From Aspergillus flavus (lineage: Eukaryota; Ascomycota; Eurotiomycetes; Eurotiales; Aspergillaceae), in contig NC_092410.1 in the NCBI RefSeq assembly GCF_009017415.1, positions 2,604,001 through 2,668,000 on the forward strand: DNA of 64,000 nt, written 5' to 3'. The notes below the pieces were generated by a model. It did not search any database. It saw nothing but the letters and a program-made list of their open reading frames with translations, and was not told the DNA's origin. Positions 33,091-44,636 of the stretch are shown here, one piece after another; position 1 is the stretch's first letter, and every line of letters starts with the position of its first letter. The translations under genes were made by a program, and so were the position numbers.

Positions 33091-33857
33091 TGTTGGATCT
33101 GCTTCGGCTTCTTGGTTAAGACGCTGGATAAAGAAATCTATAGATTCTCCAACGCTATACCCAATCAACCCCGAAAGATACATCCCAACGCAATAAAAAA
33201 AGAGGTTGTCCAAGCATTGCTAATCTACATGCGCGTTTTTCATATCTTATGCTCACCCTGAGGGAGTGTAACATGATCTGCGCAGAATAATCGCGGTCAG
33301 TTATCATCGCAGCCCGAGAGCTGGGACTGGGGTTCAACTTTCGCTACAAAAACCGCCCGATCCACAGCAGTTCGGATGCCGTTGGGAATCCGCTCCAGTT
33401 GCAATCTGAGCTAGGGTTCAACTCGAGCCTCGGCTCGCCAGGAACTTGACCGAGTCACCGAGTCGGTTTAACCTGGAATCACTCACAGAAACGATATACA
33501 AAATCCTAGAAAACTTCGAAAACTACGATAATGTCGGATGCGTCGTTTTCTTTCCAAGGAATTGCTAAAGCGAAGGATGAAGCGTTATTCACAAAGCTTC
33601 TCCTTATATATGTCTTGATGATTCGGAAGGCCTGACAGACATATATTGTTCCCCACAGTATCTATCGGACAGAACTAAAATCCGACAAAAGTCCCAGAAA
33701 TTCTAGAAAAAACACCGAAAATAATGAAACCTTTTGTACTAACCTTGGGCTGTTTCCCACAATTTTACAAATATTATCGCACATGTTAGACCACCGCGAA
33801 GTCTACCCCGGAGGAGAAAAAGTCTCCGAGGGGTTGAACCCCCAAGCATTACCAACA
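33091..33857 (-). mobile_element. Possible solo LTR or LTR relic of a retrotransposon
   Basis: The plus strand starts TGTTGG (33091-33096) and ends CCAACA (33852-33857), the short inverted ends typical of LTRs. Read on the minus strand, the element begins TGTTGGTAATGCTTGGGG, carries a TATATAAGGAG promoter-like motif near 33597-33607, and is followed beyond CCAACA by ACTTGAGT, a possible degraded primer-binding site. A GC-rich hairpin group lies at 33790-33850: TAGAC/GTCTA, CGGAG/CTCCG and GGGG/CCCC. I found no matching 5-bp target duplication and no gag or pol remnant beside it. Boundaries are therefore tentative, and 767 bp may include non-LTR sequence. Confidence 0.4.
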
Positions 33858-34419
33858 ATTTACTAATCTCACCAATCCACCCAAGTCAACCTAACGCAGA
33901 TCGAAAATTAGCTAAACTATTTTAAGATCCTTTACTGCAAAGTAAGCTGTCAGACCTTAACTTGTGCCAGGCAGAATCGTAGAAGGCTGAATCCTGGCGA
34001 AAAGGCCTAGAATTGGGTATTGTTCGTTTCCTGACAGTTATATCGACACCAGATGTTCTATTGGGGAAGATTGGCGGTCGATCGAGTCCAGACAGGGCTT
34101 GACGTCACGATGGCATATAATCGATTGGCCCTGGTGTCTCTTCAAGATAGAGTTATCCAGTCGGAGTCATTTCTTGTATTCAGGGTGGTTGACCGACAGG
34201 GACGTAAGGTCGGCATCATACTATCCCAACCTACGGACATAATATGTCGCGAAGTGAGGTTGTAATCTCGATGTAATTGCCAGGCTGTTTGCAAGGGAAT
34301 GTTGGATATAAATTGTCGTGATCATTGGAATTCGAATTCTAAATAGTTAATGACTCTATCCTAACCAAGCACGATATCATTTTCTGATCCCAAATTCTAT
34401 AATCCAACCCAGCCCCAAC
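33858..34419. other. Intergenic, nothing recognised
   Basis: About 560 bases between the LTR-like block and the DUF2945 gene. One open frame at 34053-34265 lacks features. Confidence 0.4.
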
Positions 34420-34770
34420 ATGCCTCAGTACAGAAACGGCCAGAGCGTGATCTATAAGCCTGTTGGCGGTATGTCCGTCCTCATTTCCAATACGATGTAA
34501 GAATAATCGACTAACAACCCCAATGCAAGGCCCCGACTCAAGGACCTCTGAAAGTGTCGGGACTATCCAGTCTGTTCTCACCGAGCCTGGCAACCAGGCG
34601 GGCCGACACGTTGATGCCAGTGAGGAGAACCCTAGATATGAGGTGAGTTCTATCTGAGAGAAGTATTGTCCTTGACAAGGTTCTGATATGTTTGGCGATA
34701 GATTGAGAATCAGAATACTGGAAAGACGACAACTGTTTATGAGAGGAATATTCTTGGCCCTGCTGAGTGA
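34420..34770 (+). CDS. DUF2945 / HVA1 TUDOR-domain small protein
   Basis: Three exons (34420-34468, 34530-34642, 34702-34770) join in phase to 76 aa. The protein starts MPQYRNGQSVIYKPVGG. Its middle reads SESVGTIQSVLTEPGNQAGR, and it ends YEIENQNTGKTTTVYERNILG plus PAE. This matches the small hypervirulence-associated protein TUDOR-like (DUF2945) family, which covers almost the whole protein. Members are about 70-90 aa, soluble and of unclear biochemical role. Both introns are about 60 bases with standard sites. The clean phases and family match make this a confident gene despite its size. Confidence 0.85.
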
Positions 34771-35194
34771 ATCTTTGATTCTTTGGTGAGGGGGAAATGT
34801 ATTTTCATTAATTTATGTATGAGTTTGGATGTACTTTGTAGGAAGTATTGGGTAATTTGAATTACGAATAAGCTTATTCGGCTTTATTTATAATGTTCAC
34901 TCGTGTGTTATTCGGTCCTTGACTCCTTGTTGCTCGGTTAGCACTAGTATAATTTCATGATTCGGGTAAAAAGGCCATTAATCCGCTGTGGATAATGACG
35001 ATCACAAAGATCAACAGTCGATCACCCGAGTCATGCTTCATATACAAAGCTTGAGAAGCCCAATGCATTGATTCAAGATGATGGCACTTGTACTCATTAC
35101 AATTATGCATAATACAAGAGAATGAATACCTCCACCTTGATAATACAATAAATTCTCCCAGCATTAACCTCTGTGATCTACCTCAAGGATATCC
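34771..35194. other. Intergenic, nothing recognised
   Basis: A 3' region between convergent genes, AT-rich, with no supported feature. Confidence 0.4.
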
Positions 35195-35827
35195 CTACAA
35201 GGCCAAGATACCCACCAAACCCCCCACCAAAGCCATAACACCGGCATTCATACCCATCGCACTAGCCGCATTACCAGTCGCCAGAACACCCGCCGAAGAC
35301 GTCGTATTCGAAGAGCCCCTCGAACCCGACGAAGCAGAGCTCGACGACGAACCACTCTCCGCCACCCGCGAAGAAGAACCAGCCGGCGAAGAAGAACCAG
35401 CTGCCGAAGACGAAACCCCAGTGGACAAGGTCGGCGCAGCAGTAATCAAAGTACTACCGGTCTTAGTAGTATCAGAGGTAACGGCTCCAGTGGAAGTGGC
35501 CTCGGCCTCGGAATGCGTTGCCGAAGCCGAGACAGCCGAAGTGGACGGCGCAACCTTGCCGTCGGGACCCCAGCCGGGGAGGTAGCTCGGGGTCAAGGTC
35601 TCGGTGCCGGTGTAGGCGGCGCACCCGGGCTGGTTGTACTTGGGGGGAGCGCGACCACCGCCGCAGTCAGGGAAATCGCAGATCTCGCCGGTGTCGGGCA
35701 CGTACCAGATCATGCTGGCTTCGCCCCATTGGTTGACGGTGGCGGATTTGGTGCAGCCGTCGAGATCGGTGCGGGCGGCGGCGAGGCTGGTGAGAGTGAG
35801 GAGGATGGGGAAAGTGAGAGATTTCAT
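35195..35827 (-). CDS. Secreted, GPI-anchored Ser/Thr-rich protein
   Basis: I choose the ATG ending at 35827 because it opens a signal peptide (MKSLTFPILLTLTSLAAA). The longer in-frame start upstream would add a hydrophilic stretch before it. The 210-aa product has a conserved cysteine domain (TDLDGCTKSATVNQWGEAS, WYVPDTGEICDFPDCGGG, GCAAYTGTETLTPSYLPGW) seen in many Eurotiales secreted proteins. A Ser/Thr-rich stalk follows, then a C-terminal hydrophobic tail (MNAGVMALVGGLVGILAL) preceded by small residues, as for GPI attachment. It is probably displayed on the plasma membrane or wall. Relatives are sometimes labelled 'siderophore biosynthesis enzyme' in databases, which the sequence itself does not support. 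Confidence 0.82.
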   Translation of the reverse strand: MKSLTFPILLTLTSLAAARTDLDGCTKSATVNQWGEASMIWYVPDTGEICDFPDCGGGRAPPKYNQPGCAAYTGTETLTPSYLPGWGPDGKVAPSTSAVSASATHSEAEATSTGAVTSDTTKTGSTLITAAPTLSTGVSSSAAGSSSPAGSSSRVAESGSSSSSASSGSRGSSNTTSSAGVLATGNAASAMGMNAGVMALVGGLVGILAL

Positions 35828-36547
35828 TTTGGTGGGTTTTCGAAATGAATGACTAAGTTTGAAATGTTGAGAACGAGTGGTGACTGGTGAGGATAGATAA
35901 GGAGTGACGGTAGTGAGTAAATTCCCTGGCGAAGAGAAATGGATAGAGAGATAGGACTGTCTTCTATATACCACCCTGTGTTAGGTCCCTGAACTCTCTC
36001 TAATGGCCGCTGGCAGCCTAGAGCCCGAGTTGTAGCCTATGGGGGAAGCGACTGAGTTTGCTAGCTTCATTATCAAACCCATGAGTAACTGATGCTTAAC
36101 CTCTCTGAGAATTGCCGTCCTTAATCGGCAATACGTCTCCTGGGTCGCCGGGCTAAAACTCGACCGGGTTAGGGCTAACCATGAAATCTCTTCCTCTCCA
36201 TCAATCAAATCGTTGCCGTTCAGCCAGAACCCCATGGTGGAAATTAAGCACCACTAAACCATGGTCAAAGTATCATGCGAGCAAAAAACTACGGAGAAAA
36301 AGGGGTCTTTTACTATTTTAGGCTACAGTTGAGTTCGAGGGCTGACTCGATCAAGGACCATTGGTCGGACTAAATACGAGCTGGATGCGAAGTGGGTCAC
36401 TATTCTTGCGCCCTGGATCATAAAAACCTGAAATTATAAAAGCAAGTATAGCGCTACGAAAGTGCCACGGACAGAATGACCGTGCTGAGCTATGATTGGA
36501 TTGCGAATAGCCTTGGTTGGAACGAATTCTGTGATACAAAAACACGC
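35828..36547. other. Intergenic, 0.7 kb
   Basis: It contains a minus-strand open frame at 35981-36235 (starting MGFWLNGNDLIDGEEEISW) with no known domain. That frame might be a small gene or a relic. Nothing else was recognised. Confidence 0.35.
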
Positions 36548-38329
36548 TCAAATATGAGAAGAACAGCATGTCTCTGCCTTTCCCACCGCGGATAAGCGAC
36601 AGTAGCATGAGGTGGTAATAGGAACATCTGCGGAACCGACGGCAATATCGCGCTGGACCTGAATGCTAAGAGCTTCCTCGAGCTTGCCCAAGCGCACCAG
36701 GCACTCATGCAGCCCATGTAAGCCCCAGACATTATTCAGCCGGGCCTTGCGACGGGGAAAATCTTTCGCAAGCCCAAGGTCCTCTCGGAATACCTGCTCT
36801 GCCTCTTCGACACGGTTTTGCTCTAGCAGTAGACCACCCAAGGCATGACGCACGGGCTGCATCCATGGCGGCGGGTCCGAGTAGGGGAGCGCGTCTTCCA
36901 GCTCAATCGCTTGCCGAAGGTGGGCAAATGCGACCTCGTAGTTACCCTTGCGATATTCTAGCTCGCCGCTGAGCATTTCTGAGCCGACCTTGAGAACGTC
37001 GACCTCTTTGACCGGGATGCTGTTCAAGCGGGAAGGCGGGACAGTCGCACGCGCCGCCTCAAACTGTTTCTGAGCAGCCTCGGCTTCTGCGAGGCGGCCG
37101 AGGGCGCTGAAGGCGACACCGCGCGCGTAAAGTATATTGGCCGTTGTTGCACAGTACACGGCGCGGTCAGCGGGAAGCTCTAGGTTTAAGATATCCTCCC
37201 AACGGCCAAAGCGTACATACACATGGGCCAGGTTGCCTAGGAAGCTCTCAGTCCAGTCCGCCATTGGGGGGCTGGTGCTTGTTAGCACGTTGATATCGAT
37301 AATCTGTTCGAGCTTCTTCGCAGCCGATAGCGATTCTTCAAACCGACCCGAGATGAAGGCCGCATACAACTTGGCACATATATTATGCACCCGATACGCG
37401 ACGTACAGGGCTGATCCACGGTCGCGGTTGAAATACTTGTCATCAGCGATGATGGCTTCCTCGTTGGAGTCGACCGCGCGGCGATAGTCACCCACCGCCA
37501 TATCGATATGCGTTGGCATGTGTAACATGTGCGCAGCATCCGGCACCAGGCGACGTAATCGGTCGGAGGCTGGTAATGCTCGCTCCGGCATTGGTGACAT
37601 TTCCATCAAATGAATGTAGAGATGGCAATGGGCCGGGTGATCCCGACCTTCGATGCCCTGTGCCATTGCTGATTCGATCACTTTTTGAGCCTCCACAGTG
37701 TGGTCGCCGGTGGGTTTGCCGGTATCCAAATCCCATAGCCCTCGAGGACTGATACACATGAGTGCATCACCAAACAATGCGGCCACATCTACGTCACGGC
37801 TATAGGCGTGATATACAGGTCGCATCGCGTCCGCATACGCATGGTTCAGCGGTCCCATGTCGGACGGGATATTGTCTGACGGTGGGAATCGGGCTGTGAG
37901 GGCTTTGATCAAATCTCTTTCCACGGGGGTGGCGTTGCTCGCCAGCTCGATGGCCCGCGTTAATGCTTCGTTGGCCTTTTTCACTGTGTGCTGACGGTCT
38001 GCCATGTCGAAGAAGTGCCACGCCTTGTTATAGTTCGGACCGACGGCATAGGCGATCCCCCAGAACGCCATGGCGCACTTTGGATCGTGTTTGGTAGCCC
38101 GCTCGAAGCAGCGCACCGCTTCATCATGGTTGAAAGAATAGGCCCAGAGAAATCCGCGGTTAAACCAGAGCTGAGCTTCTGGAGAGGATGTGGTCACGGA
38201 GCGCCGATGCGAGCCGAGGTTATAGTACGCTGAGGATTCCCTAGACGCATGTCAGGATACAGTTTCAACCAGATGTACAGACTCCGAGATCTCACTGCAT
38301 CTTGAAATTCACCGAGGGGGAAAAACCAT
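36548..38329 (-). CDS. Tetratricopeptide-repeat (TPR) protein
   Basis: A tiny first exon (38329-38313, MVFPP) joins in phase to one long exon (38240-36548), giving 569 aa. This start is preferred because the conserved segment YYNLGSHRRSVTTSSPEAQLWFNRG has no in-frame ATG of its own. TPR-like helices recur through the protein: LWAYSFNHDEAVRCFERA, ANEALTRAIELASNATPVE, SGRFEESLSAAKKLEQI, ALGRLAEAEAAQKQFEAAR, and the C-terminal RVEEAEQVFREDLGLAKDFP. A His/Met-rich centre (AHCHLYIHLMEMSP, AAHMLHMPTHIDM) is typical of this bacterial-like TPR family, found also in fungi. Function is unknown. The last 20 residues are Cys-rich and may be poorly conserved. Confidence 0.82.
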
Positions 38330-38796
38330 AGAGAATTCCTGGGGAAGATAAGAGGCGAAAATGACGCTGACTGGAATATTATTGAGTGTCGATTAAATCG
38401 GCTACGGTCGGGCAGCTTCCCCTCACTTGCTGGTACCTCTCCGATTGGATCCTGGTAGTCGCCGTTCTAACAGGGTGGATTTCGCCGAATTTAATCTGTT
38501 GTCAAACACAGTGTCTCAAACATGCATTCATAGTCTTTGTTGATGGCTATGCGCCTTTTCCATCCTGATTATACAACACGAAATATCCGAAGAAGAAAGA
38601 AGACGAAAATCAATAAGGAGAATAAGAGGAAACGAGAGTGGAAGAAGTAAAAAGAGGGCAAACGAGGGACGAGAAGAAAAAGAAGTAAAAGAAGGAAATA
38701 TAAAAAAAATAGAATGGTATCCGTCCTGTTGCGCCGTCATGGCCATACCCAACTCCGACTTGATAAAGTCCCCAGTGACCCGATGTATCAGCGTAT
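38330..38796. other. Intergenic, with purine-rich tract
   Basis: About 470 bases. From 38580 to 38710 the plus strand is almost entirely A and G (GAAGAAAG-like runs), which could be a low-complexity 3' region. No gene seen. Confidence 0.45.
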
Positions 38797-39927
38797 TTAC
38801 TCCCAGTCCTTCCAGGTCTGCGCACACACACTCATATCTCCCATGTACCATCCATGAGGTTCCATGGTGACTTCCGTGGTACCCAAGTTACCAGCTTCAT
38901 TGTTGACTCCCTCGATCACCTGAATAGTGGACCTGGTCGCCGACACTCCATTCGGCGACGTGATCCAGTACTCCGGCGAAGACTGACTATATTCGGGGAC
39001 TAGAGAGTCCAGTGGCCGGCGCCGGGACGACCGAAAGAGGACCTTCGGTACTTCGTCGTTGGTGTGTGTGATGCGGTAGTTCTTGCCGGCAGTGGACTTG
39101 GTGATGAACTCTGCGAACGCCTTGTTGCCGACAGATGGGGCGCCGAAGGAATACTGATCCTTGTCAGCATTTGTCTTTCTATTTTCTGGTGACGGGGTAA
39201 CTTACCAAGTCGACAGTATGTCCAGAATTCCGCAAGGTAACAGCTCCAAGGGTAGCAAGCGCGCCACCAAGACTGTGTCCCGTCAGGATGATGCTATAGT
39301 CCGGGTTCGCTCTCAATGTTTCCTCAACCTTGGGCAGGAGAACGTTCATAGCTCCCTCTGAGGCTGCCCAGAAACCATGGTGTACTTTACATCCATCGCA
39401 GATGGTCGATACGTCGACTTGTTGGAAGTCCAAGTCAGCATTGCGGTTCTCGGCAGAGACGGTCCCGCGGAAGGTCAAGACGATGTATTTGTTCGTTTTG
39501 TCCAGAGCGAGATATCCTGTGGTACCACCGGGCTTGATCCTACGCGTCCAATTAGATACCTTTTCTTCTCCCTGCTGTTGATATGCAAAAGGGATGTCGG
39601 AACTTACTCCTCAAATCCATCAATGATCTGAGTACTTGACTTGTGGAGGGTGTTGCAATACCCCGAATCACAATAGACTGAAGACCCAGTAGAGGAGCCG
39701 TTGTGGTTCCCTTGGCAATTGGCCGAAGCTGCAAATTCCGAGAAGCGGGTGAACTCTGTCACAAGAGATGGAGAGATATCTATGATCGATTAGCATTGCA
39801 ACCAAGTCTCGGAGACACAGGAGTATTAGTCACCTCTGCGATACAGTCGATTCAGAGTAGCTCTAGGCACTGGGTGGGCGAAAGTAGGGCAAATCACCCC
39901 AAGAAGAAGAAATAGTAGAGTAAACAT
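38797..39927 (-). CDS. Secreted class 3 (FaeA-type) lipase/esterase
   Basis: Four exons are evident. The first gives a signal peptide (MFTLLFLLLGVICPTFA). The catalytic serine sits in ILTGHSLGGALATLGAV. The catalytic aspartate is in THTNDEVPKV and the histidine in EPHGWYMGDM near the C-terminus, as in Rhizomucor-type lipases and Aspergillus feruloyl esterase A. The oxyanion strand YIVLTFRGTVS precedes them. Paired cysteines (ANCQG, VYCDSGYC, ICDGCKVHHGF, SVCAQTW) fit disulfides. The last intron starts near 39203. After the aspartate the usual LPP stretch is replaced by an Arg-rich piece (LFRSSRRRPLDSLVPEY). The enzyme is extracellular and acts on lipid or aryl esters; which one cannot be settled here. 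Confidence 0.9.
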
Positions 39928-41149
39928 AGTGGGTGATGGGTATCTCTTAAACAATGGGTATCGTGTCGATAATGAACGTGTGTCTTCTAGACAATGAACG
40001 GATGTCCTGTAGACTGGGTATCTTGGAGCTGTCTGGATGTGTACTTTTGCCTCACATCCATTTATGTATTTATATCAGCGACGAGCAGAATGAATATCAT
40101 CATCCAGTGAGATGGAGCTCAAAACAGCCCGATATCCGATCTCACCCACAATACAGTAGAGGGCGGTAATAAGCAATGGACGCTTATTCACGCTAATCAT
40201 CAAATTCAGTAATCTTCTCCATTGGCTAAATCCATATCTAGACAGTATGCGAGTGAACTGCAGCTCGAATCACTAGTACCGAGGGCCTGCGACATTCCTT
40301 ACCAAGATCCTGCGACTGTCACTACTGCCGAGTCATGCTGCAGGGATGTTAGGGTAGTGTTTTAGTGCTGACAGCTCGCTCTAGTATAGATTAATTATGG
40401 CCCCAACTAAGCCCCTACCCTCGTCTATACACTGACTTACACCTTCAGCCTCGCCTCCCACCTAGCGACATGAAAAACAGCCCCCGTCCCTTGCAGAATC
40501 CAGTAATAAAACCACCTACCTCGCATAAAACTAGGGCCCACTAAAATCTCACTAGTCAGACAGTAGACCTCCCCTTCCCGATTCTGGACAACACAGACCA
40601 TCTGTCAGCATTTAGCGACCCTGAGTTAAATGAACTACCCCCAAACTATACATCTAATTCTGTTGATATCGGTAATTCCCGACTCAACATGATGGTGGTG
40701 GATTTAAATCTCGGGTTCACCCGCGATGCTCACTCGCCGAATCGCCCCCAAGGACCCCTAATCACCTGAAGTCAGCACGATAGCTTCAATTTCCCGTCGG
40801 GGATACCGTTGTATTGCTAGTGCTGATTTTGCTGTGGTGTTTGTGATTCTGGCTTGGTTGGGGGTGTATGCGGGATAAGATTTTATATTAATGGACCTGT
40901 ACTAGTATTTCTACAGGTGGTTTGGGGTATTGTAGTGAGTGTTTGATCAAGTGCATAAACGATTGTGTAAATTAACAACCTATGAATATGAATATGGACA
41001 ATGCGATTTGTAGTCAATTTCGGTTTCCATCATGCGTGCTCATAATCTTGTAGTCACAAACCATAACCCTAGAATCCATATACCATGTACCTACCATGTC
41101 CTCACTACCTAAACAGGTCAATTCCCATATATCCATACCTCAACTCAAC
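39928..41149. other. Intergenic, 1.2 kb, with a possible relic frame
   Basis: No supported gene. A plus-strand open frame from about 40556 to 40770 reads VDLPFPILDNTDHLSAFSD and continues to a stop, and a second frame just before it (40471 on) starts MKNSPRPLQNPVIK. Both look more coding than random and may be remnants of a mobile element or a dead gene. No terminal repeats were found. Confidence 0.35.
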
Positions 41150-42417
41150 TCAAGCTTTACTCTGATTCCGCAGAACGATATTCATGTACCTGTGTAAAAA
41201 TTCAAATTAGCTCATCGCACAAGACGCAAGACACAAAATAAACCACCAAACCAGTAAAAAACTCACATGCTCATGCCGACCAAGGCCATAAAAATGCCCA
41301 AAACACTCTGACCCATGATGACATGACGGCTGGAAGCCCATCCCAGCCCTACAATAATGCAAGTCTTCAATTGCCCGATGACGGTACTGCTGACCGGCCC
41401 TGCGGCATCGATGATATAGAAGCCGGAGAGATTGACCAGACAGGCGAAAACGCCGCTCTATAGTTCGTAAGACATGTCAGCAGATAATTTCCGAGATAAG
41501 ATTTGGAGTTATAGATAAATATGGGACACCCACCATCAAGATAAGAACCCATGTTGAGGCCGGCACAAACGAAACCGTCGGCGGGGTCTCGATCCAGGGG
41601 ATGGTGCAGAGGAGTAATCCCGCGCTGACGGGCGCCTGGTTGAGTAGGAGCTGCATGCTGCTCATTTCGAGTTTCTTGTGGTAGTGTCCGATCCACACGG
41701 TGTAGATTGCGCTTGCGCCTACGCCGGAGAATGCGAACATGATGCCTAACAGCGAAGTCGTGACTTTGCCGTCTGTCGTGGGGAGGCTGTCGTAGTAGGA
41801 AACCATCCCTACGCCGGCGCAGAGGAGGATGAGTGGGAGGGTGGCTGCCCGGGGGATCTTGGCCCCGTAGAGCAGGTAGTTGAGTAAAGCTGTGACCGGG
41901 GTGAGGAGTAACCGGGCCAATTGGTGGAACATGACGGACGAGTGGGCGAGTCCTAGATTTTGGAGGATTACTTGGATACCCATTGCTGCGGCGAGGGGCA
42001 GCATCTGGATGATTGCTACGCTTTTTGGAACGAAGAAGCCGCACCAGGGACGCGATACAGCCCATAATGTGGCACCGGTGACGAAGAAGTGATATGCTGC
42101 GAATGATACTTGGCAGTTGCGGAATGAGGGGTCTGTGAGGATAGATTTGTTCGTGAAGACCTGTTCGAGTATGTGGGTCAGCGTTGGAAACATGGGGACA
42201 GTGTGGTTGGGATTGGGCTTACGATGGCAACGGTCGAGAGGATGTTGATCCCAGTCCAGATAATGAAGCTGGGACCTGGGATCAACCGCTCCGTAGATGC
42301 CTCAGACTCATGATCACTGGCATATTCGATCTTCTCATCTGTTTCATAATTCACCGGTGACTTGATCAATAGCCCTCGTTCCGGGTCCTCCTCTGGCTTT
42401 TCTGATGTGTAGGTCAT
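41150..42417 (-). CDS. Triose-phosphate/nucleotide-sugar transporter family (SLC35E-like)
   Basis: Start at the ATG ending at 42417 (MTYTSEKPEEDPERG). A hydrophilic N-terminus of about 50 residues is followed by about ten hydrophobic helices of the DMT fold: FIIWTGINILSTVAIVFTNK (after splicing near 42205), then QVSFAAYHFFVTGATLWAV, a SVMFHQLARLLLTPVTAL helix, LLCAGVGMVSYYDSLPT, and ASAIYTVWIGHYHKKLEM. Two 3' introns (about 41460-41532 and 41173-41265) join the last helices (SGVFACLVNLSGFYIID, SSTVIGQLKTCIIVGLGWA). It probably moves phosphorylated or nucleotide-bound sugars across the Golgi or ER membrane. A GT25 glycosyltransferase gene lies 0.8 kb upstream, a suggestive neighbour. Confidence 0.88.
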
Positions 42418-43221
42418 GCTTCAAGTAGACCTTATGTCAGTGTGCATAAATTCTAGAGACACGCGCAGAATTGATGGAAAATGCAAAGGCACGCAATGGA
42501 TATATAATCAAATATACTGGGGCAGTGCGCTAAGAGACGAAGTTGCAGCGCATACATCACCACTAGTCCAGAACACGGGGGCGTGTATGGCTTGATTATG
42601 AATGGGCCGAATGCTACCTCAGTACTGCCGCTCTGGTCAGGGGCCAAGCTCGGTTCCTGTTTTCATTGACCTAATAGACCATGGTTGGATGTACCGCTGT
42701 GCGCTGGTATGGATATTTTGCGGATAACTGCGATGACCCGACTAGATGTAGAACTTCAGGATACCGGATAGAGCTGGATGAAGTGCGTGTGTCTTGATGC
42801 CGTTGTAAGTCATTTGAAGACGACAACCGATCCTCCTCAGTCTCTAACAATGTCTTCTGAGATTTCTGGCAGAAGTACCAGCATGTCTGGCTGGCATTCT
42901 TTCCTGGTCCGCATTTGTTCTTTGGTGATATGGTATCCGCATTCGGAAATGTAGTAGTATTCGGCTCCACTTAAGCATAGGCACGATACTACGTTGCTGA
43001 AGCCTTGAACTACGGGTGAGAGGACTACACGCAATCTGTTATTCAATCAGGTCGTCATAAAGTAGCCCTGTGTTCCTACGTCGTAATCTCTTAGAACGCT
43101 GATCAATGCAATTTGAAACAGACGCCATATAAATTTCATATAATCTAACAAAACCCCAACTCTCTGGTAGTGCTAAACAAAAATGGTATAATATCTCCAA
43201 GCTCTGACAGGCCGTATATAA
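42418..43221. other. Intergenic, nothing recognised
   Basis: About 800 bases with only short, featureless frames on the minus strand (such as 42671-42970). No RNA or repeat was recognised. Confidence 0.4.
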
Positions 43222-44567
43222 TTATTGAGAAACAAACACTCCTCTTGGATACTCAAGCTCCCCCAATTTTACCTCAGCCTTCGACCACGGGTCAGGCGAT
43301 TCTCTCCACTGGGAATACACCGTCTCCTCGCCTGCGACCAGTCGGTGGATATTCAACCTGGTGCTGTAGACCATGTTGTAAGCTAGTGCCGGATGCCACT
43401 CGAATTTCCTGTCTTCCCACTGATCAATATCGGAATCTCGTGAGACATAACCCTCCGATCTGAACGTGCCAATCAGATTAGGAAAAGGCGCATAACAGCG
43501 CAATTGGGGGCGATTACTGCCCGCGCACAAGTCACTCATCGCGTTGTCCACGGGCAGGTTCAGATAATTGATTGAAAGCTCGGCCAGAATCCTTCTTGCA
43601 CCCTCCAAGGTCACAGCATATCCGAACGTGCAACAGCCCATATTGGCCCGATAGATGTAGCGCGTGGAGTCTACCGGCCACTCGGGGTGCTCCTGTCTCC
43701 ATTGGATAGACGGTCCTGCTGGGGATTCCCAAGGCCCCCGAATCGTGGTATTCGGGACCGTGGGATCATTGGGGATGACGTAGAAATCGGTCTCGTTCTG
43801 GTGTGCGCCCGATGCACAGCCTCCAACCCAGAGAATGTCCCAGTTCGTACCGTACGGCGCTTTCTTGGATTCATGCTGGTTATTAGTCAGGGTGCGCACA
43901 CCTCGCGCGAATTCAGCGAGCTGCTGCCGGAGCGATACGTCCCAGTCGGCGTCGTCTTCTAGTATCAGTGCCGTAGTGTAGCCATTTTCGACGATACTGT
44001 TGAATTTATCGTTAGCATAGTGCTGCTAGTCAGATGCTGGTGGTACCACATACTCGATCAAAGTGTTCATATGAGCGCGCCAACAGCCTATGGCGGCGGG
44101 CTTGACACCCGACTCACCCAGTTTCTGCCTCGACTATTAGGAAAGACTCCCACAAGAGATGAAGCATACGAACCAATGGGTAAGACTTCTCAGACACATT
44201 GTCCGGATACACTCCATCTCTCCAATCAACCTTGATCCCGAGAAAAGAAGCAGCCAATGTAAGATAGTCACGTTTGTCGGTACGCTCTTTCATGCCGATG
44301 GCATAGATATGTTGAAACTATGAAAAGTTAGCACATCACAAACCATATTGTGACTGCTATGCTCACCCCGAGGGTCTCATTGTTGATATGATCAAACGTT
44401 GTCTCCTCCGTAAGATGATGCTGTCCGGCGCGAATCACATCCCTGGTCGTCGAGTAGTACGCCTCTCGATCGGCTAAGAGTATAGTGAAGATAAAGTAGC
44501 TGCAGCAAGCTGCAGCTACGAGCTTGATGATAGTCTTGGTATTCCACCGGCTCATCACGAAAGTCAT
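43222..44567 (-). CDS. Family 25 glycosyltransferase (type II membrane protein)
   Basis: Start at the ATG ending at 44567. Residues about 12-31 (IIKLVAAACCSYFIFTILLA) form a signal anchor, so the catalytic part faces the Golgi lumen. Two introns near 44320-44390 and 44000-44150 join FDHINNETLG, FQHIYAIGMKERTDKRDYLT, AAIGCWRAHM and then the acidic metal-binding motif TALILEDDADW. The large last exon ends at 43222 with GCCTFGYAVTLEGARRILAEL, NLPVDNAMSDLCAG and the closing LEYPRGVFVSQ. GT25 enzymes include bacterial LPS galactosyltransferases and animal collagen galactosyltransferases; fungal members are uncharacterised for the most part. The middle splice junctions are approximate. Confidence 0.82.
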
Positions 44568-44636
44568 TTCCTCAACGATTGGAACCTGATAAGGCCCAGC
44601 AGCTCGACTGTGAGTATCTGGTAAGTTATGGTCAAT

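Noticed and set aside
33790..33850. tRNA gene with a long variable arm
   Set aside because: The stems are suggestive, but there is no acceptor stem, the T-loop lacks the usual TTC motif, and the block fits the end of an LTR-like element.
35088..35585. Acidic plus-strand frame of 165 aa
   Set aside because: Antisense to the Ser/Thr-rich GPI protein; its Glu/Pro repeats come from the serine codons of the real gene.
42671..42970. Minus-strand small ORFs between the transporter and GT25 genes
   Set aside because: No conserved features, no intron structure and no signal peptide.
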